A stretch of 64,000 bases of DNA from the NCBI GenBank assembly GCA_039583875.1, contig CM077161.1, positions 60,765,885 through 60,829,884 on the forward strand, given 5' to 3'. This DNA is from Platanthera guangdongensis (taxonomy: Eukaryota; Streptophyta; Magnoliopsida; Asparagales; Orchidaceae). The first letter of the stretch is position 1, and every line of letters starts with the position of its first letter. A program made the translations under genes and the position numbers. Below are positions 23,850 to 36,426 of the stretch, one piece after another. A model generated the notes under the pieces. That model saw only the letters and a list, made by a program, of their open reading frames with translations. It was not told where the DNA came from and did no database searches.

Positions 23850-25700
23850 ATGGGTTTAGGAGAGAACCATAAGGAACTAGGTTCTATGAAGCTTCCTTTA
23901 TGCAGAAAAGAAAAATTTGGAATCTGGAAAGAAAGGGTCAGATTTTTTATGGAAGCATCGGACCCTAGGATTTATGTTACAGTACTAGAAGGACCATTCA
24001 TTCCCCTAAAGGTATCAGTTCTTGATGTAAATATTAAGACTCCTAAGAGTTATGCAGAAAATGACTAAAGATGAAATAATCTTAGTTGCAATGGATAAAA
24101 GGGCATAGAACTTTATAGTTAGTTCCATAGATGATTATACTTTTTAAAATCTAGTGCACTGCAAAACCTCAAAGGAAATGTGGGACACTCTAGTGATATA
24201 TATGGAGGGTACTGAGGAAGTTAGAGTTGATAGGAATTCTATGCTCAATCAAGAGTATGAGGCTTTCAGGCAGATTAAGGAGGAGACCATAGCTAGCTGC
24301 TATGAAACATTTTTCAGAACTGTAAATGAACTAAAGACCTATGGTTGGGTATTTAGTAACCATGATCTAAATGATAAGTTTCATAGGTCTCTTACTAAAG
24401 ACTGGGACACTAAGATATGTTCCATTAGAGAAGCAACAAAGCTGGCAGAGACTCCACCATCCACTTTGTTTGGGAAGTTGTTGTCATATGAAATGCAGCT
24501 GACTGCAAGGAGGGAGGAAGAGAAGACTAGCAAAGCTCAGGATAAAGAATCAACTATGGTCTTCAAGGTAGATAGTTCCAAGAGGAGCAAAGAGAAGAAT
24601 CCTTCTCTCCCAAGAAGTCTAGCTGAGTCTGATGATTGAGATCAAGAGACATCAGAATGCAATATGTCTAATGATGAATTTGCTACTTTCTCAAGGCAGT
24701 TCATGAAGCTGATGAAGAAGTAGGGGTGGAGGAGCAGACGTTCTTCTTCCTTTCAACACAAGGAGGACTATTACAGAACCAAGAAGAAATCTTCCAAGGA
24801 AAGTAGGTATGACTCAAAACACATTAAATAGATTTCTAATAAGATTATTAGTTTTTGCTACAGCAAGCCAGGGCAGGTTGTGGCTGAATGTCCTATGAAG
24901 AAGAAAGAGGCTGATGAGGAAAATCATCCTCATAACAAGGGCAAGAAGGAGAGAACCATCATTGCTAAAAAGGAGAAAAGCTATACTGATTCATCCTCTT
25001 TTGAGTCAGATGAATATGAGGAAGCCTACATTGAGCTGATGGAAAGATCTGATGAAGAATCCTTCCAGGATCAGCCTGCTCCATCTAAGGTACACTATCC
25101 ATTCAGCTCTTCATCTAAGTCAGGTTATAGGACTGGTCCAGGTTCAGAAGCATCTTCATCTAAGGATGAATGTGATTCTGAATCTGAGGATGACATTAGT
25201 CAAGTGATTGATAAATATGGTAAACTTCTAGGAGCATTCAAGAGGAGTAAGCAGCTATCTAAAAAGCAGGCTCAAGAGATTACATCTCTACAGCTTGTTG
25301 CTTCCCAGCACTCTGACACAGTTATCATGCTGGAATAGAAAAGTAAGGAAGTTAGTCAGTTTAAGACTATTACTCTTATACAGATAGGCACCATAAAGCA
25401 TAAGAATATCCTTATTAAGGATCTAGAAGAAAAGCTCCAAAGGGAGAAGAGATTTGTGGCATGTTTTTCTAAGCCCAATTCAGTGTTGCCCATTATTGAC
25501 TCCTTCACCTCTCAGAGAAACAAGAGATGAGTTGGATTCAAGGGAAACACCAAAGCTGCCTCTTTCAAAAAAGGGAAAAACTCCAGCTAAGCCACCCATT
25601 CCTTTTAAAAGGGTAATACTCCCTAATAACAGGTATGACCAGGACTCCATATATGGTCACTAGAAGGATGGTATTTCTTCCTAAAGGATACTAATGTATC
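23850..25700 (+). pseudogene. Copia-B Gag, degenerate
   Basis: It starts at ATG 23850 with 'MGLGENHKELGSMKLPLC' and 'FGIWKERVRFFMEASDP'. The capsid-like core continues at 24154-24639, with 'MHCKTSKEMWDTLV', 'LNQEYEAFRQIKEE' and 'FGKLLSYEMQLTARREEE'. A long Lys/Ser/Glu-rich C-terminal part follows to about 25700. The zinc knuckle near 24853 is damaged: the first Cys pair is incomplete and His is Gln (CYSKPGQVVAEC). Stops and frameshifts occur near 24067, 24640, 24720 and 25338. The extended C-terminus is typical of Sirevirus Gag. Confidence 0.85.
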
Positions 25701-26089
25701 TTCCAATGTAAGGAGAAGAGGAATGTGGATGAATGCCTTCAAGGCTGCTCATGAAGAAATACAAAATGCCCACCCTAGACCATTTATCTTTGGTGTTCCA
25801 GCTCCAACTCTTAAGAATGGGGTAATGGCCAAACATCAGACTAAACCATCAAAGACTCAGACTAAATGTCAGTCTTATAGCAAGCCTAATTTGGATGTTT
25901 CTGATGCTATCAGGAGCATGTTTTTTTGCAAAAAACTGCTGCTGATGGAACCCAAAAAATGCTAAATAAAGTGCTGAAAGACTTTCCTTCAGCCAAATAA
26001 TTACTGAAAGAACTCTGAAGAAGACTACTATTATTCCATAAGGAAAGGTTGTGGTTGTTAACACAGCCACTAGAGCAGGTCAAATAAGA

Positions 26090-26891
26090 AGGTATAACCT
26101 TCATTAGTGTTGGTGCTGTGACAAGATAGGTCATTATGTCATTGACTGTTGGCATAACCCTGGTGTGTCTACAGCTAAAGTCAGTCTTCCAGTCAAAAGA
26201 ACTTCTTGTAGACATGTTCATTTTGAGACTAACATACACCTAGGACCCAATAAATATTGTGGTCTTGAGGTAAAATAAATATATTTTGCAGGTTAGTCCA
26301 AGTTTCCGTACACTTATATGGTACTTGGACAGTGATTGTTCCAAGCACATGACTGGAAGAAAGAACAATTTGAGGGAGTTCATTCCAGTGAAGGATGGAC
26401 CAAAGGTGATATTTGGTGAAGCAGACAAAGAGATTACCAGAGGTTATGAGAAGATTTCACATGGCTTAGTAAGTTTCACAAAAGTGGCTTATGTGGAAGG
26501 GTTGCAACAGAACCTTATAAGCATAAGCCAACTATATGATCTTGGCTATGATATTTCATTCCACAAGGATGAGTGCCATATTAAGAAGTCAAGTGACCAA
26601 GAGGTTATCATGACAGGCACTAGGAGTGGGAATGTATATTGTTTAAATTTTCTTTGTCTAAATTCAGACTCTCCCATATGCCTAGTTGCAAATGAGAAAG
26701 CCTCACAATGTGTCAAATGTCACAAGAGGCTAGCTCATTTGAACTATAAGACCATAGGAAAACTCTTCAGTAAAGAGCTAGTTAAAATGGTTCTTAAATG
26801 GTATACACTAAAGAAGGCATTTGCTCTACATGCCAAAAGGGCAAGCATACCAATGCTTCTTTTAAAAGCATTGGGACAAAAGACTTTGTGA
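26090..26891 (+). pseudogene. Copia-B second zinc knuckle, protease and GAG-pre-integrase region
   Basis: A decayed zinc-knuckle region lies at about 26105-26160 (CCDKIGHYVIDCWHNP-like). The frame 26286-26891 starts with 'LIWYLDSDCSKHMTGRK', the copia protease active-site block; the catalytic Asp is kept but DSG is DSD. It continues through 'AYVEGLQQNLISISQL' to the pre-integrase zinc domain, 'HKRLAHLNYKTI'. The C-terminal part of this frame loses family similarity after about 26790, where homology moves to another frame. Protease maturation of Gag-Pol is the family role. Confidence 0.83.
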
Positions 26892-27532
26892 GGTGTTTAT
26901 ACCTCCTATATATGGACTTGTTTGGTCCTATGCCAGTTCATAGTCTTGGTAGAAAAGTCTACACCTTTATGATTGTTGATGACTTTTCCATATTTACTTA
27001 GGTTTTCTTTTTAGGGAAAAAGTCTGAAACTCCTGATTTCTTCAAGACATTTGTCAAACAAATATAGAATGAATTGAATGGTTCTGTGGTCAGAATCAGA
27101 AGTGATCATGGAACTGAGTTTTAATCTGAATGCATGACAAAGTTTTGTGAAGAACTTGGGATTCATCAAGAGTTTTACTCTCCAAGAACACCACAGCAAA
27201 ATTGGATTGCAGAGAGGAAGAATAGGACTCTCATAGAAACTGGTAGGACATTACAGAATGACACAACTCGCCCAGAATATTTCTGGGCTGAGGTAGTAAA
27301 CACTTCTTATCATTTCCTCAATAGGGCTTCTATCACCAAGAGCCATAAAAAGACTTCTTATGAGATATTGAAGGGCAAAATAACAAACCTTGCATATCTT
27401 AAAATTTTAGGGAGCAATTGCTATGGGCTTAACAATGAGAAATTTTATATAACTAAGTTTGTTGCCAAGTCCTATGAAGGGATCTTTGTTGGGTTAGCAA
27501 TCAAAGTAAGGCATATAAGATCTATAACTTGA
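26798..27532 (+). pseudogene. Copia-B integrase
   Basis: The core starts 'YMDLFGPMPVHSLGRKVYT', with the first catalytic Asp, then has a stop at 26999. 'RIRSDHGTEF' with the second Asp lies at about 27095-27120 and is followed by another stop. 'CEELGIHQEFYSPRTPQQN' and 'WIAERKNRTLIETGRTL' with the catalytic Glu are at 27134-27270. The DDE residues are all present even though at least three stops break the gene. The C-terminal 'KSYEGIFVG' motif ends at about 27495 with a small frame change. Confidence 0.88.
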
Positions 27533-28676
27533 CAAGTCAAGTTATAGAGGAGTTAGTTAATGTAGTGTTTGATGAACCAAACAAGATTAACAACGAGCTG
27601 TCAAGCTCCTTTTCTAGTCCTGCTGGCACAAAAGTGATCATGGACAAACTGACTATTAACGAAGCTGAACATATAGCCCAAGACAAAGATGAAAGTGTTT
27701 GGATTCCAAAGGAAGAACAAGGCTCACAGGAAGTGGATGATGTTCAACATGATGGAGACTTTGAAGCACAAAATGCTAAAGGAAGACTACCTCCAGCAGT
27801 CAGGCATTTGAAGGATCATCCAGGCCAACAGATCATTGGAGATGCAAATCAAGGTGTAGCGACAAGGAGCAGATATCTCTACACAGTAATATACTCCAGT
27901 TTCTTGTCACAAGTAGAGCCCAAAAAGTTTGAAGAGGTAAACATGGATCAATTTTTGATTATAGCTATGCAAGAAGAACTGAACCAATTTTAGAGTTGTA
28001 AGTTCTGGAAGCTGGTTCCCAGACCACAAGAACATAATATCATTTGAATCAATGAATCTACAGGAATAAACATGATGAAAATGTCATTATAACCAAGAAC
28101 AAAGCTAGATTGGTAGCTTAGGGGTATAGATAGGAAGAAGGTATTGACTTTGATCAAACTTTTTCCCTATAGCAAGACTATAAGCCATTAGACCATTCCT
28201 TGCATATGCTGCATACCAAGGATTCAGAGTCTACTAGATGGATGTAAATAAGCCTTTCTGAATGGAGACTTGAAGGAAGAAATGTATGTTGAACAACCTC
28301 TAGGTTTTGTTGTTCCTGACCATACTAATTTTGTTTATAGACTTAGAAAAGCTTTATATGGGTTAAAACAAGATCCTAGAGCATAATATGAGACCCTGTC
28401 TAGCTTCCTCAATGAGAACAAATTCTTAAGGGGGAAGATAGACAAGACCCTAATTCTAAGGAAATCCAAGGGCAAGATCATCTTAGTCCAGATATATGTT
28501 GATGACATTATCTTTGGATCTACTGATGAAAACCTTTATAAAAAGTTTGCCAAACTTATGCAAGGTAAGTTTGAGATGAGCAGTATGGGCGAACTTATGT
28601 TCTTCCTGGGTTTACAAGTAAGACAGACTGATAATGGATTATCCATATCTCTGTCTATGTTTAGCAGGTAGTTGAT
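27529..28676 (+). pseudogene. Copia-B reverse transcriptase
   Basis: The IN-RT spacer (27529-27960) ends in 'VEPKKFEEVNMDQFLIIAM', the usual lead into copia RT. RT itself has many stops at 27990-28260. It becomes readable at '[19 protein letters not shown]', '[16 protein letters not shown]' and the catalytic box 'VQIYVDDIIFGST', with Asp-Asp codons at 28501-28506. It ends 'MGELMFFLGLQVRQTDNGL'. The YVDD box is intact. Confidence 0.88.
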
Positions 28677-29416
28677 TAAAAAAATTGAGATGGAGAATGC
28701 CTCCACCATGAAAACTCTCAAGGGGTCCACTATGTTTTTAGACAAAGATATTGTAGGGAAACCTGTTGATCAAACATTATATAAAAATATAATTGGCTTC
28801 CTTCTATACCTGACTACTAGTAGGCTAGACATTATGTATGCTACATGTGTCTATGCTAGATATCAGGCATGCCCTAAAGAATCTCATTACTCTACTACTA
28901 AGAAAATTTTGAGATGTCTAAAGGGTACACCAGATCTTGGCCTTTGGTACCCTAAGAATAGGGATTTTGAACTAATAGGCTTTTCAGATGGAGACTTTGC
29001 AACATGCAGAGAAGACACGAAAAGCACATCAGTCTCCTGTTAGTTTCTGGGACAAATACTAGTGTAATGGAGCAGCAAGAAGAAGACAAGTGTTTCTATT
29101 TCTCCTACAGAATCAGAACATATAGCTGTAGGGAGCTTCTATGCACAGTTGCTGTGGATATAGCATCAACTTCAGGATTATAACATTCAGTTAGGTAGAA
29201 GTTCTTTATTCTGTGAATCTAATAGTTCAATATCTATAACTTGGAATAATGTCTCACATAGCAGTACTAAGACCATAGAGATTAGATATCACTTTATAAG
29301 AGAGCATGTGGAATGTGAGGATATTAGTCTTGAGTTTATCCCAACAGACATGCAGGTGACTGATATCTTCACCAAGCCACTAGATGAAGTAAAGTTCAAC
29401 AACTTCAAGTTTTAGT
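28677..29416 (+). pseudogene. Copia-B RT tail and RNase H
   Basis: It reads 'IGFLLYLTTSRLDIMYATC', 'YSTTKKILRCLKGTPDLG' and 'IGFSDGDFATCREDTKS', the RNase H start. Further pieces are 'SISPTESEHIAVGS', 'IEIRYHFIREHVECEDIS' and 'MQVTDIFTKPLDEVKFNNF'. Stops at 29041, 29069 and 29161 break the frame. Order and spacing fit copia RNase H. Confidence 0.87.
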
Positions 29417-29920
29417 TGGGTCTCTTGTGTATCTTTAGTTGCTCTTCATGTTATTTTATTACAGGAACTATATTATGTTACAGGTTGTGAAGACCAGAAA
29501 ATGGTATCAAGGCTCGAATGTCTAGAGTCTTGGTAGAAGATGCTCTTGTTGAGGGTTTGCAAGTTAAGCACAAGTTGATTATTTGTAATCAGAAAAGGGA
29601 GAAGATAATCATAGATGGACATTTTCTCCCTCTGTCTGAAGAAGTCAAAAAGGGGGAGAAGGTGACTAAGGTAACTAGGTGTCAATGCAGCAAAACATGG
29701 GGACCAGGTGGTGTTCTTATATAAGGAGAAAAAGTGAATCTTACATCAACACAAGGGGGAGTAGGGGATGATCACCATACTAGCGAAAAAATGGGAAATG
29801 TGGTAACCCTTAACTCTCTTGTGTTAATATGTTGTTGTATATTATTGCATCATATGTTGGTGTATATCATTGACAAAAAATTTTCAAGTGGTGTTTTAAC
29901 TTTCTCAAATAGGGGGAGAT
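29417..29920 (+). other. Copia-B 3' untranslated region with several purine tracts
   Basis: Purine tracts occur at about 29650 (AAAAAGGGGGAGAAGG), 29752 (AAGGGGGAGTAGGGG) and directly before the 3' LTR at 29908-29920 (ATAGGGGGAGAT). The last is the polypurine tract that primes plus-strand DNA. Multiple tracts are a known Sirevirus trait. A 69-codon open frame at 29518-29724 has no recognisable similarity; it may be a remnant of the 3' frame found in Copia-C or chance. Confidence 0.7.
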
Positions 29921-32343
29921 TGTTGGATCCATTGATCCCAATTTCCTAGATTTATAAGAAGTCAAACAAGTCAATGGTATACACATAGTTGTATTTGATG
30001 TATGTTTAAGTTAATGCATGCAGATTAGTCAATGTTATATTGAATGGACAGGTGGTCCAAGTGAGATTGACAGGTGGACTCAAAGAGGGTGACTGAAGAG
30101 GCAGGAAATTGCCTAAGTCCATAGGCGTTGAGTGAAGCAAGCTCAATCAACACCAGATGAACCAGAAGCCAGTGGAGGTAAAGTAAAATGTTTAAGTCCA
30201 TAGGCATTGAGTGAAGCCAGTTCACTCAATGCCACACAGCTTAAAGCGTTGAGAGAAGGTTGGCAGTCAAAGGTTTAACTGTTGGTAAGGCAGAAAAGTG
30301 GCTACGTCCACAAGCATTGAGTGAAGTCAACTCACTCAACGTCATAGAGCCAAAACGTTGAGTCATGCAATTTTTGTCAAAGCCAAAGCAAATCTATCAC
30401 AGAAAATTGGTTAAGTCCAGAAAAGTTGAGTGAAGCTATATCACTCAATGTCATGCTAGTTCTGTCAAAGACAAAGCAATCTATCAAAGAAATTCGACTA
30501 AGTCCAAAAGAGTTGAGTGAAGCTAGTTCACTCAACGCCATGCTGATTCAGTCAAAGCCTTGGAAGAGAGACAGAAAATTCTATCTAAGTACAATAGCGT
30601 TTAGTGAAGTCAGCCCACTCAACGCGAAAGGGAGAAAGCGTTGAGTTATGTTACTGTTGTCAATGCCAAAGGGAGAAAACATTGAGTGTAGTCAACACTC
30701 TCAACTCCTTCACGCAGAGCAGAATTTTTATAGGCCTTGAATCATTGAGTGTAGTCAACACGCTCAATGCCTTCATGGAGAGTAGAATTTTTCTAAGTCT
30801 AGAATCGTTGAGTGAAGCCAGTTCACTCAATACTCTCAACGCAATAGTTATAGAAAGGGCTGAAGATCAAGCCAAGGCAAAAAGCATTGAATGAAGCTTA
30901 TACTCTCAACGCTCTCAATGCCTGTACAGGCTGAGGAGTTGACTAAGTTAAAAATCATTGAGTGGACCTTACTCACTCAACGCCTAGCAGAGCTGGAAAT
31001 TTTCTAAGTCTAGAGTCGTTGAGTAAAGCTTGTTCACTCAACACACTCAATGCCTGGGTACTTATCTGAAATTTTTTAAGTACAGAATGTTTGGCGTCAG
31101 CAAAGTCAACAAAATTCAATAAAATTCTAAAATGATCATGGAAGAGCTGAAACTCATCACCAACGCCTTCGTAAGTTTCATTCTGTAAAATTAAGGATAT
31201 AATCAGCCATTAAAGCAATGACACGTGTCAATTATCTCGCTAAATGACAGGATTATAAATAGAGAAGGAGATCGGGATCTAGACAAGTTTCTGAGGGACT
31301 AATTCATTATGAAACAGAAGAGCAGGACTTCATCTTCTTCCACCGGCATTGTTGCAGAAACAAGAAGATAGAATCGACGATTCTGAAGGGTTTCTGAGTT
31401 AGCTGTGGCAATCAACATCTATTATAGCAGGATCAGAGGATTTCTCTGAGTAAGATGAATCAGCCAAGGCCATCCCTAGTTGAAGTTGCTTCAAGATCCA
31501 AGTCGTGCTGAATTTGAAGATCAATCTCTGGATCTATGAAGAAGAGGTAGAGTAATATCTGTTCTACAAAATAGTTTGGCTGATATAAGATCTCTCCACT
31601 CTCCCCTTCATTAGCAGAATCAGAATCAAGGTTGAGATTACTTTCAGCACAAGTAGCAGATTCTTGAAGAACATCAACCTTATTGATGTGAAGAAGATAT
31701 GGCTAAGATTCACTCATCTCAGTAAGCAATTGACTCACAGATTATTTTTTTTAAGTCAAATCAATATTTTTATTCAAATTCTGTAGGATCTGTCGAAGAT
31801 CTGTGTTGTAAGCCTAGTTTATAAAGACTGAGAGTTAGATCTGGTGAGATCTTTATTGTAAGCCTAAGTTATAAAGGCAGAGTGTAGGATCTGGTATATA
31901 TCTGAGTGACAGGATCCAGTCTTGGATCTGTGTGTGGTAGGGCTATTTTTCTCAGCCTGTGCTGTTGGGCATTTGTGCCTGTGGTAGGTGATCAGGTGAT
32001 TACTGTGCGTTTGGGCTGAGTGCTTGTGTTGAAGGTCTCTATGGAGACTGTAATCTAGTGGGATTTTGTTATAATCTCTGAGGAGTCAAGTTATTGGAAA
32101 AGTGTCTTGTCTAACATTCTGTTAGAAAGGTGGGAGGGACAGTGGATGTACACATATACAGGGAAACCACTATAAAAATCTGGAGTGTTATGTGTGAATG
32201 TCTAAAAAGCTGAACTAATCAATCATAACAGGGCCAAAAATTAGTTAAAGGTTTAAAAAACTTAAAGAGATTGAAAAAGAACTTATTAACCTATTCACAC
32301 ACCCCTGTATGTGATTAGCTACCCTTGTATTCAAAGTCATTCA
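29921..32343 (+). repeat. Copia-B 3' LTR
   Basis: It is 2423 bp, starts TGTTGGATCC after the polypurine tract and ends CATTCA before the target duplication CTTCC. It matches the 5' LTR throughout. The two copies differ by many point changes and small indels, so insertion is not recent. It contains the TATA context at 31251-31262. Confidence 0.92.
30060..31070. repeat. Hairpin array in the Copia-B 3' LTR
   Basis: This is the partner of the array at 21480-22500: GCGTTGAGTGAA...TTCACTCAACGC inverted repeats at spacings of 60-110 bp. Different hairpins have decayed in the two LTRs. Confidence 0.87.
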
Positions 32344-32348
32344 CTTCC

Positions 32349-32634
32349 TCTCACCCAAAAATATGAACAATGGTTTGTCTGAGACCAACATCCTTCTTGC
32401 ATCCACCTTCATCGCCTCAAAGGATTTCTTAAAAATGACATTCACGGAGCTCCCATTGTCAACCAAAATCCTGGAGACCGTGAAGTTCTCGATTGTCATC
32501 TGGATCACCAAGGCGTCGTAGAATGGGTCCTCGTAGTCTGCCATATCTTTTGATGAGAATTTAATCTTCTCCTCTAGGGATGGTGTTTGGGTGGTTGAGG
32601 CGACGCTCCTTCTGAATATTGTCTGGAAGTTCCT
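32349..32634 (-). pseudogene. Tat-like Ty3 aspartic protease fragment
   Basis: The minus-strand frame reads 'YEDPFYDALVIQMTIENF', then 'SRILVDNGSSVNVIFKKSF'. VDNGSS is the active-site block of Tat/Athila-side Ty3 proteases (D-T/N-G). The frame continues across the Copia-B duplication into 21277 and below, which shows it was one gene before Copia-B inserted. Its upstream (right) end is cut by the start of Copia-C at 32635, so the Gag part is absent. Confidence 0.82.
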
Positions 32635-32829
32635 TGTTAGGTCCATTGATCACAATGTCCTAGATTTGAAGAAGGCCCATAAGTCAATAGTATACACAAG
32701 AATGTATTTGATGCATGACATTAGTTCAATGTATGTAGGATTCTCTCTGGTGAACTGAATTGACAGGTTATCAAAGTCACAAATTTAGATGGACTCATGA
32801 CAGGATGCTAGCAGAGTGGAAATCTGGCT

Positions 32830-33410
32830 AAGTCTAGAAGCATTGAGTAAAGACAGTTCACTCAACGCCAAGAGGTTAAAAGCATCGACTGATGCTCAAG
32901 TAGTCAAATCCTCACTTTTGCTAAAGTAGAAATCTGGTTAAGTACAAAAGCATTGAGTGAAGGCAGTTCACTCAATTCTCATAATCAAAAGCATCAACAG
33001 GACAACATATAGTCAAAGCAGTAGGGCTGTTGTCAAGGAAACATGTCTAAGTCCAGAAGCATTGAGGTAAGGCAGTTTACTTAACGCCTCCTCAACTAAA
33101 AATTCTACTAAGTACAGAAGCGTTGAGTGAAGACAGACCACTCTATGCCTCATCGAGAAGATATGCAAAGTCTGAAAGCATTGAATGAAGAAGCCTCACT
33201 CAACGCCTTCACGCAGAATAATTCGACTAAGTCAAGATGCGTTGAGAAATGAAGGTTCACTCGACGCCTAAGTTGTTAGACCAGAATTGTCTATATTCAT
33301 TGAGTGATAAAGGATCACTCAATGCACTCAACGCCACCATTCAAAATTCAGCTATGTATTAGTGTGTTGAGTGACAAGACTTCACTCAATGCCCAAGCAG
33401 AATTTCTGGA
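32830..33410. repeat. Hairpin array in the Copia-C 5' LTR
   Basis: Seven or eight inverted repeats of the GCATTGAGTGAA...TTCACTCAACGC type occur here, less regular than in Copia-B and fewer in number. Each is preceded by 'ctaagt(c/a)cagaag'. Confidence 0.82.
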
Positions 33411-34301
33411 ATTTTGGCTAAGGCCACGGGAGCTGAGACATGTTGATGTCAGTAGAAATTCAAATAACGAACGATCGTCTTGCTACAGGATAAAAGGTGC
33501 TGCTTGCTGTTAGTACAGTTGTGATGTAAAAAGGAGGAGTTGCAGCTATCAAACCCAGTGGTCCATACTGCTCAGAGAGCTGTTGGATGACAGACTATAC
33601 ATTTTCAAAGTTTCGAGGAAAAGGAACTCAACTTTGGAAAAAGGTTTTTGAGCCTCATTTTCTTCCTCTCGACAAAGTTGCATAGCTTGAAGAAAAACTC
33701 TCTCACTGTTGTTTTGAAGTTCAACAAGGTAGCTGTTGATAGTCTCATCTTCAAAAACTATGTTCAGGAGGACTTCTTCCTGAGTTGTTTCACTGCATAA
33801 GTAGAATATTCATGAAGATCCATTCTTGGTACTGTGAAAAGTAAAGGACTGAGTATTCTCTGTTTAAGAAGAGGCAGACTCAGACATCATTTCTTTGGAG
33901 TCAAAACATCAACATCAAACAACATTTCTTCTGTAGGATCTTAGCCAATCTAAGTTGTAAGCATGATATATAAAGTCTGACGGTAGGATCCTTATATGGA
34001 TCTGAGATAGATTTGTATGCCTGAGTTGTAGGTGAGTTCATTCACTGAGTGTAGGATCCTCCAGTGGATCTGAGTGTTGGGCTATCCTCCTAGCCTGAGT
34101 TGTAGACATTGTCTAAAGTTTGACATAGGTGATCTACATCACTCAGCTGTTGGAGCTTCATTTGCTCTGAGTGGTAGGGCCTTGGGCCTGAGGTTAGACT
34201 TGGAGGTGTCTGAGAGATTCTGAGGGATCGGTGTTGTAAGCTCTTCGAGCCGAGTTTGGAGAAGTTGGCCTTGTATAACACACTGTTAGAAAGGTGGGAG
34301 G

Positions 34302-35581
34302 TGATGCAGGCCAGCCCTTCGCGACACCAGAACAAGAAAATGCCTAAGAAGAGATCCTATGACAAACCTAAATTCCTATGGGGAATTTTAGCGAACATGT
34401 GGCGTGCGTACAAAAATCTAAATTTCGGCAGAGTTTTGTTTATAACTGTGCGATCTCACACGTGAGTATTTCCCAACGACATTTACACGAACATCACAAA
34501 TACATTAGCGTATCCTAACCATGCATCTAGCGTCACAACACATTCAATTTTCCATCCACAGGGAAGGCTATCCGGACTAAGATTGCAATTCGGAAATGAG
34601 TCCAAATACGCCCTCAAAACAAAACCCTACGAGGATATACCAAATCCTCTTGATCCGTTCGAAACCAAAGGTTGAACCAACCCCAGTTTGCAAGCGTCCA
34701 AAGGGACCTATCCTTACGGAAATCTTCGCAAAATTCGGAATTAAAAGCAATACAATTTCAGATTTATGAAGGCAACTAGATTCAATATTTAGGATAAAAT
34801 TTGTAAACCACTTGTCTCCAATAACTCACAAGATTAAGAGGAAAACTCACACAATATTTAGGGATAGAGATTCGTTACCCAAAACCGGAATTTCAAGAAG
34901 AGGAGAAACAAGATTTAGTTGAGGAATCGCTCTTCCACGGGCCACCGGAGTCGCACCGGATGATGAGAATCGAAACGCCTTCTTCGGAGTCACACCGGAG
35001 GAGGGAGAAGCATCGCCGGAGTGGCAAGAGGCAGCCACAAAGGGGCGGCAACAGCAGGCCGAGCGGATCCTGGAGGTCGGGATTTCGGCCAGGCCGAATA
35101 GGGGGCGGGCAGCCACCGAGAGAATAGGTTTAGGGTTTTTTAATTTCCTTCTTTTCAATACCTATTACAACCAAGTTTTGCCCTTATATAGGCAAGCGAA
35201 TCAAATTGTTTCATGCACATAAATTATGGCTAAACATAGGCCATAAACAACAAAAAATAAAATGCTAAACAATAAAAACAATGCTGAAATTAAAATGCAG
35301 AATTTAGACAACAAAATTATAAACTCATGCGTAAATGCGGCGGATATTTTGACGCGGCATTGGCGGAAGGTGTCGCGGCAAAATCCCAACCATTAAGCTT
35401 GCGACGACGGCGACGACGTTTGCGGCAACGGTCATTAATGACTACGAACATGTAGCGGCGACGGCGACGGCGGCGACGACGGTTGCGGCAATGGTCATCA
35501 ACATCCACGAACATGTAGCGACGGCGATCAAAATAGAAGTCCGTGTTGGCACGATCAAATGGCGAGGCATCCTCGCCATCA
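34302..35581 (-). repeat. Gag-only element, left LTR (3' LTR in element sense)
   Basis: It is 1280 bp, identical in length to the right copy and closely similar. GACGACGGC-type trinucleotide repeats lie at about 35398-35520. The element's long reading frame runs into this LTR as far as 35317. Confidence 0.93.
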
Positions 35582-36426
35582 ATCCTCCCCCGCTCGAAAT
35601 CACTCATCCCTGATGAGTGGACTGGGAGAGAGTAGCAAGAGACCACAGCATCCACTGGTGGCATAGTAAAAACGGGCATCCACGGGGCAGCAGTGCGGGC
35701 ATCCGCAATAGAACAGAGCCTGTAATGATAAAGAACAGCAGGAAACCTCATAGATGTGTCAGCATAAAGAAAAGCAGTACAAATCTTACCATCTAATGTG
35801 AGAACCAGCAAACCCAAATGGAAGAGCGACACGGAGAAAATCTCACCTCTCAACCCACGAGACTGTTAAGTGGAAGAGAGAAACGTCGGAGAAAACCACT
35901 CATTTGGAGACCAGATTTGCACAATTAAATCCGAAAAATTGAAATGCGGTGAAAAACCGATTGCATCGTAAAAATCCAAAGAAATTGCTTTAAATCCAAA
36001 TTTCTTGAAAATCATGAAAGGATCGGCGCTCCAACGTAAAGATTTCGTTACGGAACCCGAAGGTATCCACTCGAGGGCTAACCAGACTAAAGTCGAATCA
36101 ACAGTTCGGTAGTCAGAAGCTTTCGGAGGTGAACGGTCGTGAAAATGAAGCAACCCATAGACACTGGCATAAGGCAACGACATATGTACGTGCAGAGCGT
36201 ACCAGAATGGTCGAAAAATTCGTGCAATTTGATTTGGTGGGTAGCAATGTCGTGAGGACACCAAATCAAAATACACATTAACCGTGAAATCACACGAAGT
36301 TGCAAACGAAAACATGTCCACCGGCGGATACTCACTAATACATAGCTCGCTAGTCATCTCAAACAGAGGTGCTAATAACGATGGTTTAACTAAGTGGCTA
36401 GGACTAGACAAAATCAATTTGTGTTC
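35317..36426 (-). pseudogene. Downstream in-frame region of the gag-only element, function unknown
   Basis: This region is in the same frame as Gag. It follows the Gag stop TAA (36427-36429) directly, is open to a second TAA (35866-35868), then open again to 35317. The first part, about 186 codons, is rich in aromatic and hydrophobic residues ('FRPFWYALHVHMSLPYASVY'). The second part, about 183 codons, crosses the polypurine tract into the LTR. It carries two Arg runs encoded by the CGACGG repeats, each next to a 'YMFV' block. I recognise no domain and see no RT or IN motif. It may be a former C-terminal extension of Gag or read-through sequence. Confidence 0.55.
35582..35595 (-). other. Polypurine tract of the gag-only element
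   Basis: In element sense it reads GAGCGGGGGAGGAT immediately before the LTR start TGATGGCG, the usual plus-strand primer position. Confidence 0.8.

Larger units (their letters stand above)
21278..32343 (+). mobile_element. Copia-B: complete but degenerate Sirevirus
   Basis: An 11.07-kb Ty1/copia element with LTRs at 21278-23770 and 29921-32343 and a plus-strand gag-PR-IN-RT-RNase H order. It is flanked by the 5-bp duplication CTTCC (21273-21277 and 32344-32348). It was inserted into the Tat-like remnant, whose minus-strand frame resumes on both sides. Sirevirus features seen are the long gag, palindrome-rich LTRs and several purine tracts after RNase H. No envelope-like frame lies between RNase H and the 3' LTR. 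Confidence 0.92.

Noticed and set aside
32341..32640. Protease fragment as part of Copia-B
   Set aside because: It is on the opposite strand, outside the target duplication, and has Ty3-type (VDNGSS) rather than copia-type (YLDSG) sequence.
35398..35520. Arg-rich region as an independent nuclear protein
   Set aside because: It is encoded by CGACGG-type simple repeats in both LTRs and belongs to the frame that runs out of Gag; there is no separate gene structure.
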